Numbered from the stretch's first letter, positions 48,488 to 59,365 are shown. The stretch: 64,000 nucleotides of DNA from Ectothiorhodospiraceae bacterium 2226 (GCA_013348725.1 CP054689.1:2662501-2726500); one strand, 5' to 3'. A program made the numbers and translations. The notes: generated by a model not told the origin, from the letters alone.

Positions 48488-49457
48488 GGGGCGCCCGCCC
48501 ACCGCGGATCTTACCCCGCCGTATCTCTACCGCATGCCCTTTCGCCGGCAGTATAGCCGCCACGTCTTGTTCCAGATGTTCGTGCTGGGCGCCCTCGCGG
48601 CGGGGCTCCTGCTCTGGAACTTCGACTTCCTGCGCAACGTCTACCTCGAGAATCAGCTCACCAACGTCGGCTGGTTGATCAACGGCGGCATTGTGGCGCT
48701 GTTCCTGCTGGGCCTGGCGCGCATCGTCGCGCTGCTGCGCTTCTACCAGCGCGAGGAACAGGCGCTGGAACAGTTCGTGGAGGATGCCGAGTCCGGCATG
48801 CAGGATCCGGCCGATCGGGCGCCGGCCTCGCTGATCACCTCGCGTTTCGATGCCATGCGTGCCCTGCACGAAGCGTCCGTGCCCACCGACCAGGGGGCGC
48901 TGGCTGCGACCCTCACGGCCAGCGAGAGCACCCGGGCGAGCGTGCCGAAGTTCATCGCCAATATCCTCATCCTCACCGGCGTGTTCGGGACCATCGTGGC
49001 GCTGTCCATGGCACTGATCGGCGCCTCCAACCTGATCGGCGCGGACGCCGCCGATGTGACCGGCATGGGCATGGTGGTGCATGGCATGTCCACCGCCTTG
49101 TCCACGACCATGACCGCGATCCTCTGTTATCTGTTCCTCGGCTACTTCTATCTGCGCCTCACCGACGTGCAGACCAACCTGGTCGCGGGTATCGAGCACG
49201 TCACCACCCACTACCTCGTGCCACGCTTCCACGTCACCGAAAAGGGCGTGACGCACCAGTTGGCCGGCTTGATCCGCTCGCTGCAGAGCGTGGTCGGACA
49301 GATCGCCCAGGAGCGCGCCTCGCTGCTCTCGGCGGAGGAGCGCCTGTTTGGTGCCGTGACCGAAGAGCGTTCCCGTCAGGAGCGGCTCGCCCAGGGCCTG
49401 GAGGAGATACAGGACCTGCTGCGCGAGGGCTTCCGCTTGCCGGACCAACGCCCATGA
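48441..49457 (+). CDS. MotA/TolQ/ExbB-family proton channel protein
   Basis: A 338-residue inner-membrane protein with four transmembrane helices (about 42-60, 78-99, 171-193 and 216-237). The helix 3-4 core, FIANILILTGVFGTIVALSM then GMSTALSTTMTAILCYLF, has the invariant G-x-F/L-G-T-V and T-T pattern of the MotA/TolQ/ExbB proton channels. A cytosolic loop of about 70 residues lies between helices 2 and 3, and a long helical C-terminus (about 240-330) is coiled-coil-like. It starts inside mtfA and ends four bases into its partner gene. Not flagellar: no flagellar gene is nearby. Confidence 0.9.
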   Translation: MKMSTDTLSATAPAVEGRPPTADLTPPYLYRMPFRRQYSRHVLFQMFVLGALAAGLLLWNFDFLRNVYLENQLTNVGWLINGGIVALFLLGLARIVALLRFYQREEQALEQFVEDAESGMQDPADRAPASLITSRFDAMRALHEASVPTDQGALAATLTASESTRASVPKFIANILILTGVFGTIVALSMALIGASNLIGADAADVTGMGMVVHGMSTALSTTMTAILCYLFLGYFYLRLTDVQTNLVAGIEHVTTHYLVPRFHVTEKGVTHQLAGLIRSLQSVVGQIAQERASLLSAEERLFGAVTEERSRQERLAQGLEEIQDLLREGFRLPDQRP

Positions 49458-50413
49458 GCGGTTTCGGCTCCATGGACCTGCGCCTCAACCGCCCCGGCGG
49501 CCAGAACGACGAGAGCTTCTGGCCCTCGTTCACCGACATCATGACCGTGGTGGTGCTGATCTTCGTGCTCGCCATGGTGGTGCTGCTTCTGAAGAACATG
49601 GACCTGGTCGACCGCCTGCGCGCTACCGTGGAGGCCGAACGGGCCGCGGCCGAGTTGGCGCGGGCCACGGCCGCGGAGAAGGATTCGCTGGCCGGTCTCC
49701 TGGACGAACAGGCAGAGGAGGCCGCGCATTTGCGGCTGCAGTTGATGCGCACGCAGGCGCAGCTGCAAACCGCGCGCGAGGAGACGCGCGCGCGTGAGGA
49801 CGAGCTCGCGACGCGTGTCGCCGAGCTCGCGACGGCGCGCGGCGAGGCGGAGCAGTTGCGCCACCAGGTGCGCGGCCTGGAGCGGGGCCTGACCGCCACC
49901 GCGCAGGCCTTCGAAACGACCGCGCAGGAATTGGCGCAGCTACGCAGCGCGCACGGCGCCCTGGAGGGCCGCTTTCAAAGCGCGCGCGAGCAGCTGGCCG
50001 CGCTGAGCAGCGCCGGGGAGCGTCAGGCCGCCGAGTTGCGGGCGAGCCGCGCCGAGGCGGAGCAGGCGGCGCGCCGGTTGGCCGCCATGCAGGGCGAGTA
50101 TGACGAGCTGCGGGTGCGCTATGACCGGCTGGTGCGACCCGCCCGCACCGCGCGCGGCAAAGAGGTGGTGCAGGTGCGCTACGAGAAGCGCAACGGCGAG
50201 CCCCGCATACAGTTGCGCGAGCCTACCGCGGGGGCATTCCGACGGGTGGATGACGGCGAGCTGCACGCCACGCTGGCAGCGCTCAGCGAGCGCTATCCGG
50301 AGACCTTGTACGTGCGCGTGATTTTTCCCGAGGACAGTGGTCTATCTTATAACGAGGCGTGGCAGTTCACGAACGAGTTACTCACACGCTACGACTACTA
50401 CCACCGCCAATAG
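49454..50413 (+). CDS. MotB/ExbD-like partner with a long coiled coil
   Basis: A 319-residue protein with one transmembrane helix (about 27-47) carrying the stator proton-carrying aspartate Asp28 in FWPSFTDIMTVVVLIF, the MotB/ExbD/ZorB pattern. Residues about 50-235 are a long Ala/Glu/Arg heptad coiled coil in the periplasm. The last 80 residues form a small globular domain (from VVQVRYEKRNGEPRIQL to YYHRQ) with LYVRVIFPEDSGLSYNEAWQ, resembling the end of ExbD/TolR rather than an OmpA domain; no peptidoglycan-binding motif was seen. It is translationally coupled to the channel gene by a four-base overlap. Confidence 0.88.
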   Translation: MSGFGSMDLRLNRPGGQNDESFWPSFTDIMTVVVLIFVLAMVVLLLKNMDLVDRLRATVEAERAAAELARATAAEKDSLAGLLDEQAEEAAHLRLQLMRTQAQLQTAREETRAREDELATRVAELATARGEAEQLRHQVRGLERGLTATAQAFETTAQELAQLRSAHGALEGRFQSAREQLAALSSAGERQAAELRASRAEAEQAARRLAAMQGEYDELRVRYDRLVRPARTARGKEVVQVRYEKRNGEPRIQLREPTAGAFRRVDDGELHATLAALSERYPETLYVRVIFPEDSGLSYNEAWQFTNELLTRYDYYHRQ

Positions 50414-50443
50414 GCCGATGCGGCGCAAGAAAAAGGGAAGGCG

Positions 50444-50866
50444 ATGACGGAGACGGAGCGGTACGGGGAAGATGAAAAGAAGAACGGCTCGGACCGTGTT
50501 CGTCTGGACAAGTGGTTATGGGCCGCACGATTCTATAAGACCCGCGCGGTCGCCGCCGAGGCGGTGCACGGCGGGCATGTGCAGGTGAACGGGACGCGCG
50601 CCAAGCCCTCGCGCACACTGCAGTTGGGCGACCAGGTCAGCCTGCGCAAGGGCCCGTACGAGTATGTGGTGCACGTATGCGGCCTGTCGGGCCGGCGTGG
50701 TCCGGCGAGCCTCGTCGGGCAGCTGTATGAAGAGACGCCCGAGAGTCGTCAAGCGCGTGAGCAGGTCTCGCGCGAGCGGCGCGAGAGCGGCACGGGTGGC
50801 CCGGTTCAGCGGCCCGACAAGCGCGGTCGCCGCCAGATCGTACGCTTCATGCGCCGTCAGGGCTGA
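50444..50866 (+). CDS. hslR: S4-domain RNA-binding heat-shock protein Hsp15
   Basis: A 140-residue Hsp15. The S4 domain is RLDKWLWAARFYKTRAVAAEAV followed by GGHVQVNG and LQLGDQVSLRKG, matching HslR, which binds stalled 50S subunits carrying nascent chains and rescues them. The C-terminal basic tail (RPDKRGRRQIVRFMRRQG) is typical. It begins 30 bases after the coiled-coil gene on the same strand and may share its transcript; a Nudix gene follows four bases after its stop. Confidence 0.92.
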   Translation: MTETERYGEDEKKNGSDRVRLDKWLWAARFYKTRAVAAEAVHGGHVQVNGTRAKPSRTLQLGDQVSLRKGPYEYVVHVCGLSGRRGPASLVGQLYEETPESRQAREQVSRERRESGTGGPVQRPDKRGRRQIVRFMRRQG

Positions 50867-50869
50867 ACG

Positions 50870-51310
50870 TTGCCCCGCCCGCAGACGCCGGCCCTGGCGG
50901 CCGATACGATCATCGAATTGCCGGACGAGCCCGGTCGGCCCATCGTGCTCATCGAGCGCCGCTTCCCGCCGGTCGGTTACGCGTTGCCGGGCGGATTCGT
51001 CGACGTGGGCGAGCCGGTGGAGGTCGCCGCGGTGCGCGAGGCACGCGAGGAGACAGGCCTGGAGGTGACGCTCACGGGGCTGCTTGGATGCTACTCGGCC
51101 CCCGAGCGCGACGAACGAGGACATACCGTGACGCTGGTGTACGTCGCCAAGGCCCACGGGCGCCCGCGTGCGGGCGACGATGCGGGCAAGGTGCTGCTGA
51201 GGGATCCCGCGAACCCACCCGAGCCGCTGGTGTTCGACCATGCGCTGGTGCTGCGCGATTACCTGCGCTTTCGCAGCCAGGGTGAACCCGCCCCCCTGCG
51301 TCACGTCTAA
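50870..51310 (+). CDS. Nudix hydrolase
   Basis: A 146-residue Nudix protein with TTG start right after hslR. The Nudix box is GGFVDVGE and REAREETGLEV (G-x5-E-x7-REUxEExGU). The flank ALPGGFVDVGEPVEVAAVREAREE and the following LLGCYSAPERDERGHTVTLVYVA are typical of ADP-ribose and NADH pyrophosphatase-like Nudix enzymes. It is the last gene of the run mtfA-channel-hslR, after which thioredoxin has its own ribosome site. Confidence 0.88.
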   Translation: MPRPQTPALAADTIIELPDEPGRPIVLIERRFPPVGYALPGGFVDVGEPVEVAAVREAREETGLEVTLTGLLGCYSAPERDERGHTVTLVYVAKAHGRPRAGDDAGKVLLRDPANPPEPLVFDHALVLRDYLRFRSQGEPAPLRHV

Positions 51311-51381
51311 GACGCCGAGAACCGCACTGTCATGTTCCGGCGCCGCGGCGCTGAGATCCCCCCACGTAAAGGAGCATTCCC

Positions 51382-51750
51382 ATGGCTGTCGTTGAGCTGA
51401 CGCAGGACAACTTCGAGGAAGTGGTGACCGGCAACGACATCGTGCTCGTCGACTTCTGGGCGCCGTGGTGCGGTCCGTGCCGCGCCTTCGCGCCCATCTA
51501 CGAGCAGGTGGCGGAACAGCACCCCGACTTGGTCTTCGCGAAGGTGAACACCGAAGAGGAGCAGGCGCTGGCCGCGCATTTCCAGGTCCGTTCCATCCCC
51601 ACGCTGATGATCTTCCGCGAGCAGGTGATCATCTTTTCGGAGCCGGGCATGCTACCCGCCAACGGCCTGGAGCAGGTCATCGAACAGGTGCGCGAGCTCG
51701 ATATGGCGAAGGTCCATGCGGAAGTGCGCGACCAGGCCGCCAGCGACTGA
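51382..51750 (+). CDS. Thioredoxin family protein
   Basis: A 122-residue cytosolic thioredoxin-fold protein with the active site WAPWCGPCRAF (Cys30, Cys33) and the cis-Pro loop VRSIPTLMIFRE. It has no leader and a slightly extended C-terminus compared with TrxA; it is close to TrxC/YbbN-like single-domain forms. An AAAGGAG ribosome site precedes it. A likely reductant for the Bcp peroxiredoxin family and other disulfide enzymes. Confidence 0.92.
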   Translation: MAVVELTQDNFEEVVTGNDIVLVDFWAPWCGPCRAFAPIYEQVAEQHPDLVFAKVNTEEEQALAAHFQVRSIPTLMIFREQVIIFSEPGMLPANGLEQVIEQVRELDMAKVHAEVRDQAASD

Positions 51751-51764
51751 CCGCCGTGCCGGGA

Positions 51765-51803
51765 CTCCGAAGGAAGCCCTGATCAATGCAGAGCTTCCCG
51801 GAG
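51765..51803. terminator. Hairpin between converging thioredoxin and lon genes
   Basis: CTCCG and GGAAGC pair with GCTTCC and CGGAG, with a two-base bulge on one side and a 15-base loop. It lies within 15 bases of both stop codons. The T-tract is weak on both strands, so the bidirectional terminator call is tentative. Confidence 0.4.
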
Positions 51804-51811
51804 GGATTTAG

Positions 51812-54211
<2,400 letters not shown>

Positions 54212-54243
54212 AGCCCCGGGTTCGTCAGCACAGGAACCCTGAG

Positions 54244-54271
54244 GATTGAGGCGAGGGGAGTAAAAATCAAG
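54244..54271 (-). promoter_or_regulatory. Possible sigma-32 promoter for lon
   Basis: On the minus strand CTTGATT (54271-54265), 13-base spacer, CCTCAATC (54251-54244). The -35 is good; the -10 is a weak match to CCCCATnT. It lies 33-60 bases before the lon start. Confidence 0.3.
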
Positions 54272-54286
54272 GCGCCGCGGGCGACC

Positions 54287-55531
54287 TCAGATCAGCGCGG
54301 CGAAGGGTTGTACCTCGACCTCGGTGCCTGCGGCGACATTACCCCATTCCCTCGGCAACACGATGAAACAGTCCGCGAGCGTCATCGAATGCAGCACGTG
54401 CGAGCCCTGGGGGCCGGTACTGCGGACCGTGAGGCGACCGTCGCCGTCGCGCCCCAGGATGCCGCGCTGGAAGTCCACGCGCCCCGGCGTCTTGCGCAGC
54501 GGTTCGACGCACACGGCGCGCAGCGTCAGCGGGAGGGCGTCTGCCGCGCCCGCCAGGCGCTTGAGCGCCGGCTGCACGAACTGATAGAAGGTCGCCATGG
54601 CCGATACGGGATTGCCCGGCAGGCCGAAAAAGGCCGTGTCCTCGCTCAGCAGGCCGAACGCCAGCGGGCGCCCGGGCTTCATGGCGATCTTCCAGAAATC
54701 CACCTTGCCGAGGCGCGCGAGCGTGTCCTTCACGTAGTCGGCGTCGCCCACCGATACCCCGCCCGTGGTGATCACCACGTCGGCCACCTCGCGCGCGGCC
54801 GCGAAGGCCGCCTCGACCGCCTGCGGCGTGTCGCGCACCACGCCCATGTCCAGCAGGTCGACGCCGACGCGCTGGAGCATGCCGTGCAGCGTGTAACGGT
54901 TGCTGTCGTAGATCTGCCCGTCCGCCAGCGTCTGGCCGATCTGGCGTAGTTCATCGCCGGTGGAGAAGAACGCGACCCGTGGGCGACGGCGCACCGCCAC
55001 CTCGCCGATACCGAGCGAGGCGATCAGGCCGAGGTCGGCCGGGCGCAGCGTGTGACCGCGCCCGAGTACTTCGGCCCCGCGCGCCACATCGCCGCCCGCG
55101 GCGCGCACGTTCTCGCCGGCCGGGACACTGTGCGCCATCGTCACGAACTCGCCCTCGCGCTGCACGTGCTCCTGCATCACCACGGCGTCGGCCCCGTCCG
55201 GCAGCTTGGCGCCGGTCATGATGCGCACGCACTGCCCGGACTGCACCGTCCCGGCATAGGGGTGTCCGGCCGCGGCGGTCCCCGCCAGCGTGAGGCGCAC
55301 CGGCGGATGGCCGAGGTCCTCGGCGCGCACGGCATAGCCGTCCATCGCCGAGTTGGCGTAGGCCGGCACGTCCACCGGCGAGTGAACCGCGTGCGCCAAT
55401 ACACGCCCCAGCGCGCTGCGCAGCGCGAGCCATTCCTCGCCGTGCAGCCGCGGCAGGGCCTCCAGGATGCGCGCGCGGGCCTGCTCGACGGTCAGGGCGT
55501 TGGGGTCGAACTCATCACAGCCGGCGGGCAT
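54287..55531 (-). CDS. moeA: Molybdopterin molybdenumtransferase MoeA
   Basis: A 414-residue MoeA that inserts molybdenum into adenylylated molybdopterin. It has the N-terminal part with SPVDVPAYANSAMDGYA, the MPT-binding region GAKLPDGADAVVMQE and the central nucleotide loop TGGVSVGDADYVKD. Full length for the family. It overlaps the preceding mobB gene by 17 bases. Its product serves the molybdenum enzyme sulfite dehydrogenase among others. Confidence 0.95.
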   Translation of the reverse strand: MPAGCDEFDPNALTVEQARARILEALPRLHGEEWLALRSALGRVLAHAVHSPVDVPAYANSAMDGYAVRAEDLGHPPVRLTLAGTAAAGHPYAGTVQSGQCVRIMTGAKLPDGADAVVMQEHVQREGEFVTMAHSVPAGENVRAAGGDVARGAEVLGRGHTLRPADLGLIASLGIGEVAVRRRPRVAFFSTGDELRQIGQTLADGQIYDSNRYTLHGMLQRVGVDLLDMGVVRDTPQAVEAAFAAAREVADVVITTGGVSVGDADYVKDTLARLGKVDFWKIAMKPGRPLAFGLLSEDTAFFGLPGNPVSAMATFYQFVQPALKRLAGAADALPLTLRAVCVEPLRKTPGRVDFQRGILGRDGDGRLTVRSTGPQGSHVLHSMTLADCFIVLPREWGNVAAGTEVEVQPFAALI

Positions 55532-56093
55532 CGGAGGTCTCCTTGTGGGGGGGCGTCGCGGCGGCCCGGTTGAGATAATCGACCACGAACGCGGCCACGG
55601 TGTCGGGGCGGTTCAGATCCAGCACCGGCAGGGCGCAGGGGATCGGCAGCGGTGCGTCGGCGGCCACCGCCACCACGTCCGGATCCTTGGGAAACAGCAG
55701 CGGGTGACCCAGCGCCGGGCGACAGAGTTCCACCTTCGGATAGGCCTCGTGCTTGAAGCCTTCCACCAGGACGATGTCGCAGGGCGGCGCGCCGCCGCCG
55801 GGGACGGTGAAGTGGGCGAGCAGGTCCTGCAGCCGCGGCTCTTCCTCTTGCTCGCGCTCGATCATGAGTGCCATGCGGCGGCGCGAGGCGAGCAGCACCT
55901 GGCCGGCGCCGGCCTGACGCAGACGGTAGCTGTCCTTGCCGGGGCGGTCGACGTCGAAGGCATGATGGGCATGTTTGATCAGCGCCACGCGCAGCCCGCG
56001 CGCGCGCAGCAGCGGGATGACGCGTTCGAGCAGGGTGGTTTTGCCGGTGCCGCTATAGGCGACGAAACCCAGAATGATCGGTTCAGCCGGCAT
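55515..56093 (-). CDS. mobB: Molybdopterin-guanine dinucleotide biosynthesis adapter MobB
   Basis: A 192-residue GTP-binding protein of the MobB type. The P-loop is FVAYSGTGKTTLLE and the following IKHAHHAFDVDRPGKDSYRLRQAGAGQVLLAS is the diagnostic switch region; a DIVLVEGFKHE motif completes the family signature. It assists MobA in attaching GMP to the cofactor. Overlaps mobA by eleven bases upstream and moeA by 17 downstream, so the three form one unit. Confidence 0.95.
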   Translation of the reverse strand: MPAEPIILGFVAYSGTGKTTLLERVIPLLRARGLRVALIKHAHHAFDVDRPGKDSYRLRQAGAGQVLLASRRRMALMIEREQEEEPRLQDLLAHFTVPGGGAPPCDIVLVEGFKHEAYPKVELCRPALGHPLLFPKDPDVVAVAADAPLPIPCALPVLDLNRPDTVAAFVVDYLNRAAATPPHKETSDARRL

Positions 56094-56700
56094 GGGCGAG
56101 TTGCTCCTCCAGCGCCGCCAGATCCTCGGCGGTGTTCACGTTGACGAACCCGTTGCGCGCACGGTCGGCGAAATCCGCCGCACACCAGCGCACGCTCGCC
56201 AACCAGCGCTGCACGCGCTGTTCGCCGGCCGCCAGCGCGGCCTCGATGCCGGGCGCGAGACGGCGGTACATCAGCAGGCAAAGCGGCTGCAGCCGTTCGC
56301 CGTCATGCACCGCGCAGGCCTCGGCGCCGGTCTCGCCCATGCGGGTCCACAGGCGCTCGGCGAGATCGCGCGGCAGGCGCGGCATGTCGCACGGCACCAC
56401 CAGCAACAATTCCCCGTGCGCCGCCTGTGCCGCGGCCGCGATACCGGCCAACGGCCCCGGGAACCCGGCGTGATCGTCGCCCACCACCGGGCAGCCCAGC
56501 GCCGCGTAGGCTTCGCGGTGGCGGTTGGCGCTGATCAGCACCTCCTGCACCTGCGGTGCCAGGGCATCGCGCACGTGCGCCGCGAGCGGGCGCCCGGCGA
56601 GCGGTAGCAGGCCCTTGTCCTGGCCACCCATGCGGCGGCTGCGCCCGCCGGCCAAAATGATGCCGCTGGTCGACGGTCGTTCGGGTGTCTCGGATGCCAT
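56083..56700 (-). CDS. mobA: Molybdenum cofactor guanylyltransferase MobA
   Basis: A 205-residue nucleotidyltransferase that adds GMP to Mo-molybdopterin. The GTP-binding loop is ILAGGRSRRMGGQDKGLLPL, with LVVPCDMPRLP as the metal-binding site. First gene of a mobA-mobB-moeA unit. Bis-MGD is not needed for sulfite oxidase-type enzymes, so at least one MGD enzyme probably exists elsewhere in the genome. Confidence 0.95.
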   Translation of the reverse strand: MASETPERPSTSGIILAGGRSRRMGGQDKGLLPLAGRPLAAHVRDALAPQVQEVLISANRHREAYAALGCPVVGDDHAGFPGPLAGIAAAAQAAHGELLLVVPCDMPRLPRDLAERLWTRMGETGAEACAVHDGERLQPLCLLMYRRLAPGIEAALAAGEQRVQRWLASVRWCAADFADRARNGFVNVNTAEDLAALEEQLAHAG

Positions 56701-56793
56701 GGCGGCCGATCAGCCTCTACAGTGACGTAGCGCCGGATTGTACCATCGGCGCGAGCGGGCACGGCACGACACCAGACGCAGAAGGGGCAGACG

Positions 56794-57399
56794 ATGGCGG
56801 ACGATGAGCGGCGGGTGGAGATACTGGACAAGACGGTGTGCTACGACGGCTTCTTTCGCCTCGAGCGTTACCGCTTGCGCCACAGCCTGTTCGGCGGCGG
56901 CTGGACGCGGCCGCTCACCCGCGAGTTGTTCGAGCGTGGCCATGCCGCGGCGGTGCTACCCTACGACCCCGCGCGCGACGAGGTGGTGCTGATCGAGCAG
57001 TTCCGGATCGGCGCCCTGGCCGAGGCGGGCGGACCCTGGCTGGTGGAGATCGTGGCGGGCATGATCGAACCGGACGAGGCGCCCGAGGCGGTGGCGCGGC
57101 GTGAGACGCGGGAGGAGGCGGGCTGCGAGATCCGCGAGTTGCTGCCGATTGTGCGTTATCTGGTCAGCCCGGGCGGTACCACCGAACACCTGCACCTGTA
57201 TCTCGGCTTGGTGTCCACCGCCGGGGTGGGCGGCATCCACGGGGTGCCGGAGGAGGGGGAGGACATTCGCGTGCAGGCCGTGCCGTTCGACACCGCGGTG
57301 GAATGGATGCAGCAAGGCCGGGTCGACTCGGCGGCGCCCATCATCGCCCTGCAATGGTTGATGCTGAACCGGGAGCGCTTGCGCCGCGAGTACGGTTGA
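56794..57399 (+). CDS. nudF: ADP-ribose diphosphatase, NudF type
   Basis: A 201-residue Nudix hydrolase. The box is GMIEPDEAPEAVARRETREEAGCEI, giving G-x5-E-x7-REUxEExGU. The N-terminal half contains the domain-swapped strand RPLTRELFERGHAAAVLPYDP typical of the ADP-ribose pyrophosphatase NudF/TrgB group, which clears ADP-ribose to AMP and ribose 5-phosphate. The C-terminal ALQWLMLNRERLRREYG is typical. Start at 56794 has GAAGGGG ahead. Confidence 0.9.
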   Translation: MADDERRVEILDKTVCYDGFFRLERYRLRHSLFGGGWTRPLTRELFERGHAAAVLPYDPARDEVVLIEQFRIGALAEAGGPWLVEIVAGMIEPDEAPEAVARRETREEAGCEIRELLPIVRYLVSPGGTTEHLHLYLGLVSTAGVGGIHGVPEEGEDIRVQAVPFDTAVEWMQQGRVDSAAPIIALQWLMLNRERLRREYG

Positions 57400-57402
57400 G
57401 CG

Positions 57403-58281
57403 TCACCGCGAACCGACGAGGCCCGCCAGGCCGAGCTGGCCACACTTGGCACCCGCGAGCCGCACCGCCGCGCGCAGCGCGCCTTCCGGCTCCGCGCGGC
57501 GCAGCAGGCCGTCGATGATACCGGCGTTCAGGACGTCACCCGCGCCCACCGTGTCGATCACCGCCGGCGGCGGCGCGGCCGGCACGTGGCGCGCCGCCCC
57601 CTCGCCCGTCGCGACGTAGGCGCCCTCGGCGCCCCAGCCCAGGAACAGCTGCGCGCGCGGTGCCTGCGTCCGCGCCCACTCCAGGAAGGCCTCCGGCGCG
57701 GTGTGTCCCTTGGCCAGGGCGTAGGCGCGCGAGAAGAACAACACGTCCGGGAGCGGCAGCAGTTCCTCGATCCCCGGGCGCGGCTTCTCGATCTCCAGCG
57801 ACAGCGGCACGCCGGGGCGCACCGCGGCGCGCGCGCGGCGCAACATGGCGCCCAGCGTCGGCAGGTTACGTCCCTCGAAATGCACCCAGTCGTAGGCATC
57901 GAGTGCCAGCGCGGCAAAGTCCTCGGCGGTGTACTCCGGCAGGTCGCGAAAGTGCACGATGGTGCGCGAGCCGTTGCGGCGGTTGAGCGTGATGTAAGAG
58001 GTCGGCAGGTGGCCGCCGGCTATGGTGCGGCACGGGCCGGTGTCGATGGCTTGGCGCGCGAGATCGGCGCGCACCAGCGCCGCGGTCGGTTCGTCGCTGA
58101 GCACCGCCGCCAGCGCGCCCTGGTGGCCAAGCTGGCTCAGCACCGCCAGCGTGTTGGCCGCATTGCCGCCGCGCGCCACGCGCTGGCCCAGGGCGCGCAC
58201 CTCGGCATCCTCGGCGGGGTAGCCGTCCACCGTGTTCACGATGTCCAGCGTGGCGATGCCGACCGCCAGCACCCGGCTCAT
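57403..58281 (-). CDS. PfkB family sugar kinase (ketohexokinase-like)
   Basis: A 292-residue ribokinase-family kinase. The N-terminal VGIATLDIVNTVDGYPAED and GGNAANTLAVLSQLG form the PfkB substrate site, and the C-terminal DTVGAGDVLNAGII holds the catalytic Asp. It resembles ketohexokinase-type kinases, but the sugar cannot be deduced. Its start lies four bases inside the end of queG (ATGA), so it is coupled to it. Confidence 0.9.
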   Translation of the reverse strand: MSRVLAVGIATLDIVNTVDGYPAEDAEVRALGQRVARGGNAANTLAVLSQLGHQGALAAVLSDEPTAALVRADLARQAIDTGPCRTIAGGHLPTSYITLNRRNGSRTIVHFRDLPEYTAEDFAALALDAYDWVHFEGRNLPTLGAMLRRARAAVRPGVPLSLEIEKPRPGIEELLPLPDVLFFSRAYALAKGHTAPEAFLEWARTQAPRAQLFLGWGAEGAYVATGEGAARHVPAAPPPAVIDTVGAGDVLNAGIIDGLLRRAEPEGALRAAVRLAGAKCGQLGLAGLVGSR

Positions 58282-59357
58282 GCGCTCCGCTCCTGGCGCG
58301 CCAACGCCCACGCGACGTGCTCGCGTACCAAGGCGGAGGGATGGTCGGCGCGGGCCCGCAGCGCGGCCTGCGCGGCGGGCGAGGGCGGCGCGTTGCCGAG
58401 CGCGACGGCGATGTTGCGCAGCCAGCGCGCGTGGCCGATCCGGCGGATGGGCGAGCCCTCGGTGCGCGCCAGAAAGGTTCCCTCGTCCCAGCCGATCAGC
58501 TCGACCAGCGACGCGTTGTCCAGCCCGTGACGCGGCAGGAAGTCGGCCTCTGCGGTGGGTGTGGCGAAGCGGTTCCACGGGCAGACCAGCTGGCAGTCGT
58601 CGCAGCCGTAGATGCGGTTGCCGATCAGCGGGCGCAGCGGCTCCGGGATGGCGCCGTGCAACTCGATCGTCAGGTAGGAGATGCACAGGCGCGCGTCGAC
58701 CTGAAACGGCGCCACGATGGCCCCGGTGGGGCAGGCTTCGATGCAGGCGCTGCAGGTGCCGCAGTGGAAGGTGGCCGGCGCATCCGCGGGCAGCGGCAGG
58801 TCGGTGTACAGCTCGCCGAGGAAGAACCAGGAGCCGGTGCGCTCGGCCAGCAGGTTGCTGTGCTTGCCGATCCAGCCAAGCCCCGCGTTCTGGGCCAGCG
58901 CCTTCTCCAGCACCGGCGCACTGTCGGTGAAGGCGCGGTAGCCGAACGGTCCCACCGCCTCGGCGACGCGCTCGGCCAGTCGCTGCAGCCGCCGCCGCAG
59001 CACCTTGTGGTAGTCCCGCCCGAGCGCGTAGCGCGAGACGTAGCCGCGCTGCGGGTCGGCCAGTACCGCGTCGGGCGGGGCCGCATTCGGGGGCAGGTAG
59101 TCCATGCGCGCGCTGATCACACGCACCGTGCCCGGCACCAGTTCGGCGGGGCGCGAGCGGCGCGTGCCGTGGCGCGCCATGTAGTCCATCTCGCCGTGGA
59201 AGCCGGCCTTCAGCCAGTTGAGCAAATGCGCTTCGGCCTCGCCGAGTTCCACCTCGGCGATGCCCACCGCCTGAAAGCCCAATTCCGCCCCCCAGCGCTT
59301 GATCCGCCGGGCAAGCGCAGCCAGGTCTTGCACTTGGGTGTTCGTCGCGCGGGCCAT
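58278..59357 (-). CDS. queG: Epoxyqueuosine reductase QueG
   Basis: A 359-residue cobalamin-dependent reductase catalysing the last step of queuosine synthesis in tRNA. Two [4Fe-4S] clusters are indicated by CGTCSACIEACPTGAI and CDDCQLVCPWNRFA. The N-terminal cobalamin-binding region includes LGFQAVGIAEVEL and the KVLRRRLQRLAE stretch. A C-terminal HEAT-like half follows (SPIRRIGHARWLRNIAVALGN). Together with gluQ it shows a queuosine pathway acting on tRNA-Asp. Divergent from nnrE/D by eight bases. Confidence 0.95.
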   Translation of the reverse strand: MARATNTQVQDLAALARRIKRWGAELGFQAVGIAEVELGEAEAHLLNWLKAGFHGEMDYMARHGTRRSRPAELVPGTVRVISARMDYLPPNAAPPDAVLADPQRGYVSRYALGRDYHKVLRRRLQRLAERVAEAVGPFGYRAFTDSAPVLEKALAQNAGLGWIGKHSNLLAERTGSWFFLGELYTDLPLPADAPATFHCGTCSACIEACPTGAIVAPFQVDARLCISYLTIELHGAIPEPLRPLIGNRIYGCDDCQLVCPWNRFATPTAEADFLPRHGLDNASLVELIGWDEGTFLARTEGSPIRRIGHARWLRNIAVALGNAPPSPAAQAALRARADHPSALVREHVAWALARQERSA

Positions 59358-59365
59358 AGCGCACT

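Noticed and set aside
48441-50413. Zorya defence system
   Set aside because: The two membrane genes resemble ZorA/ZorB only in the shared stator family. No ZorC, ZorD or ZorE-like gene is adjacent; the neighbours are an MtfA-like peptidase, hslR and a Nudix hydrolase, and no OmpA domain is seen in the partner.
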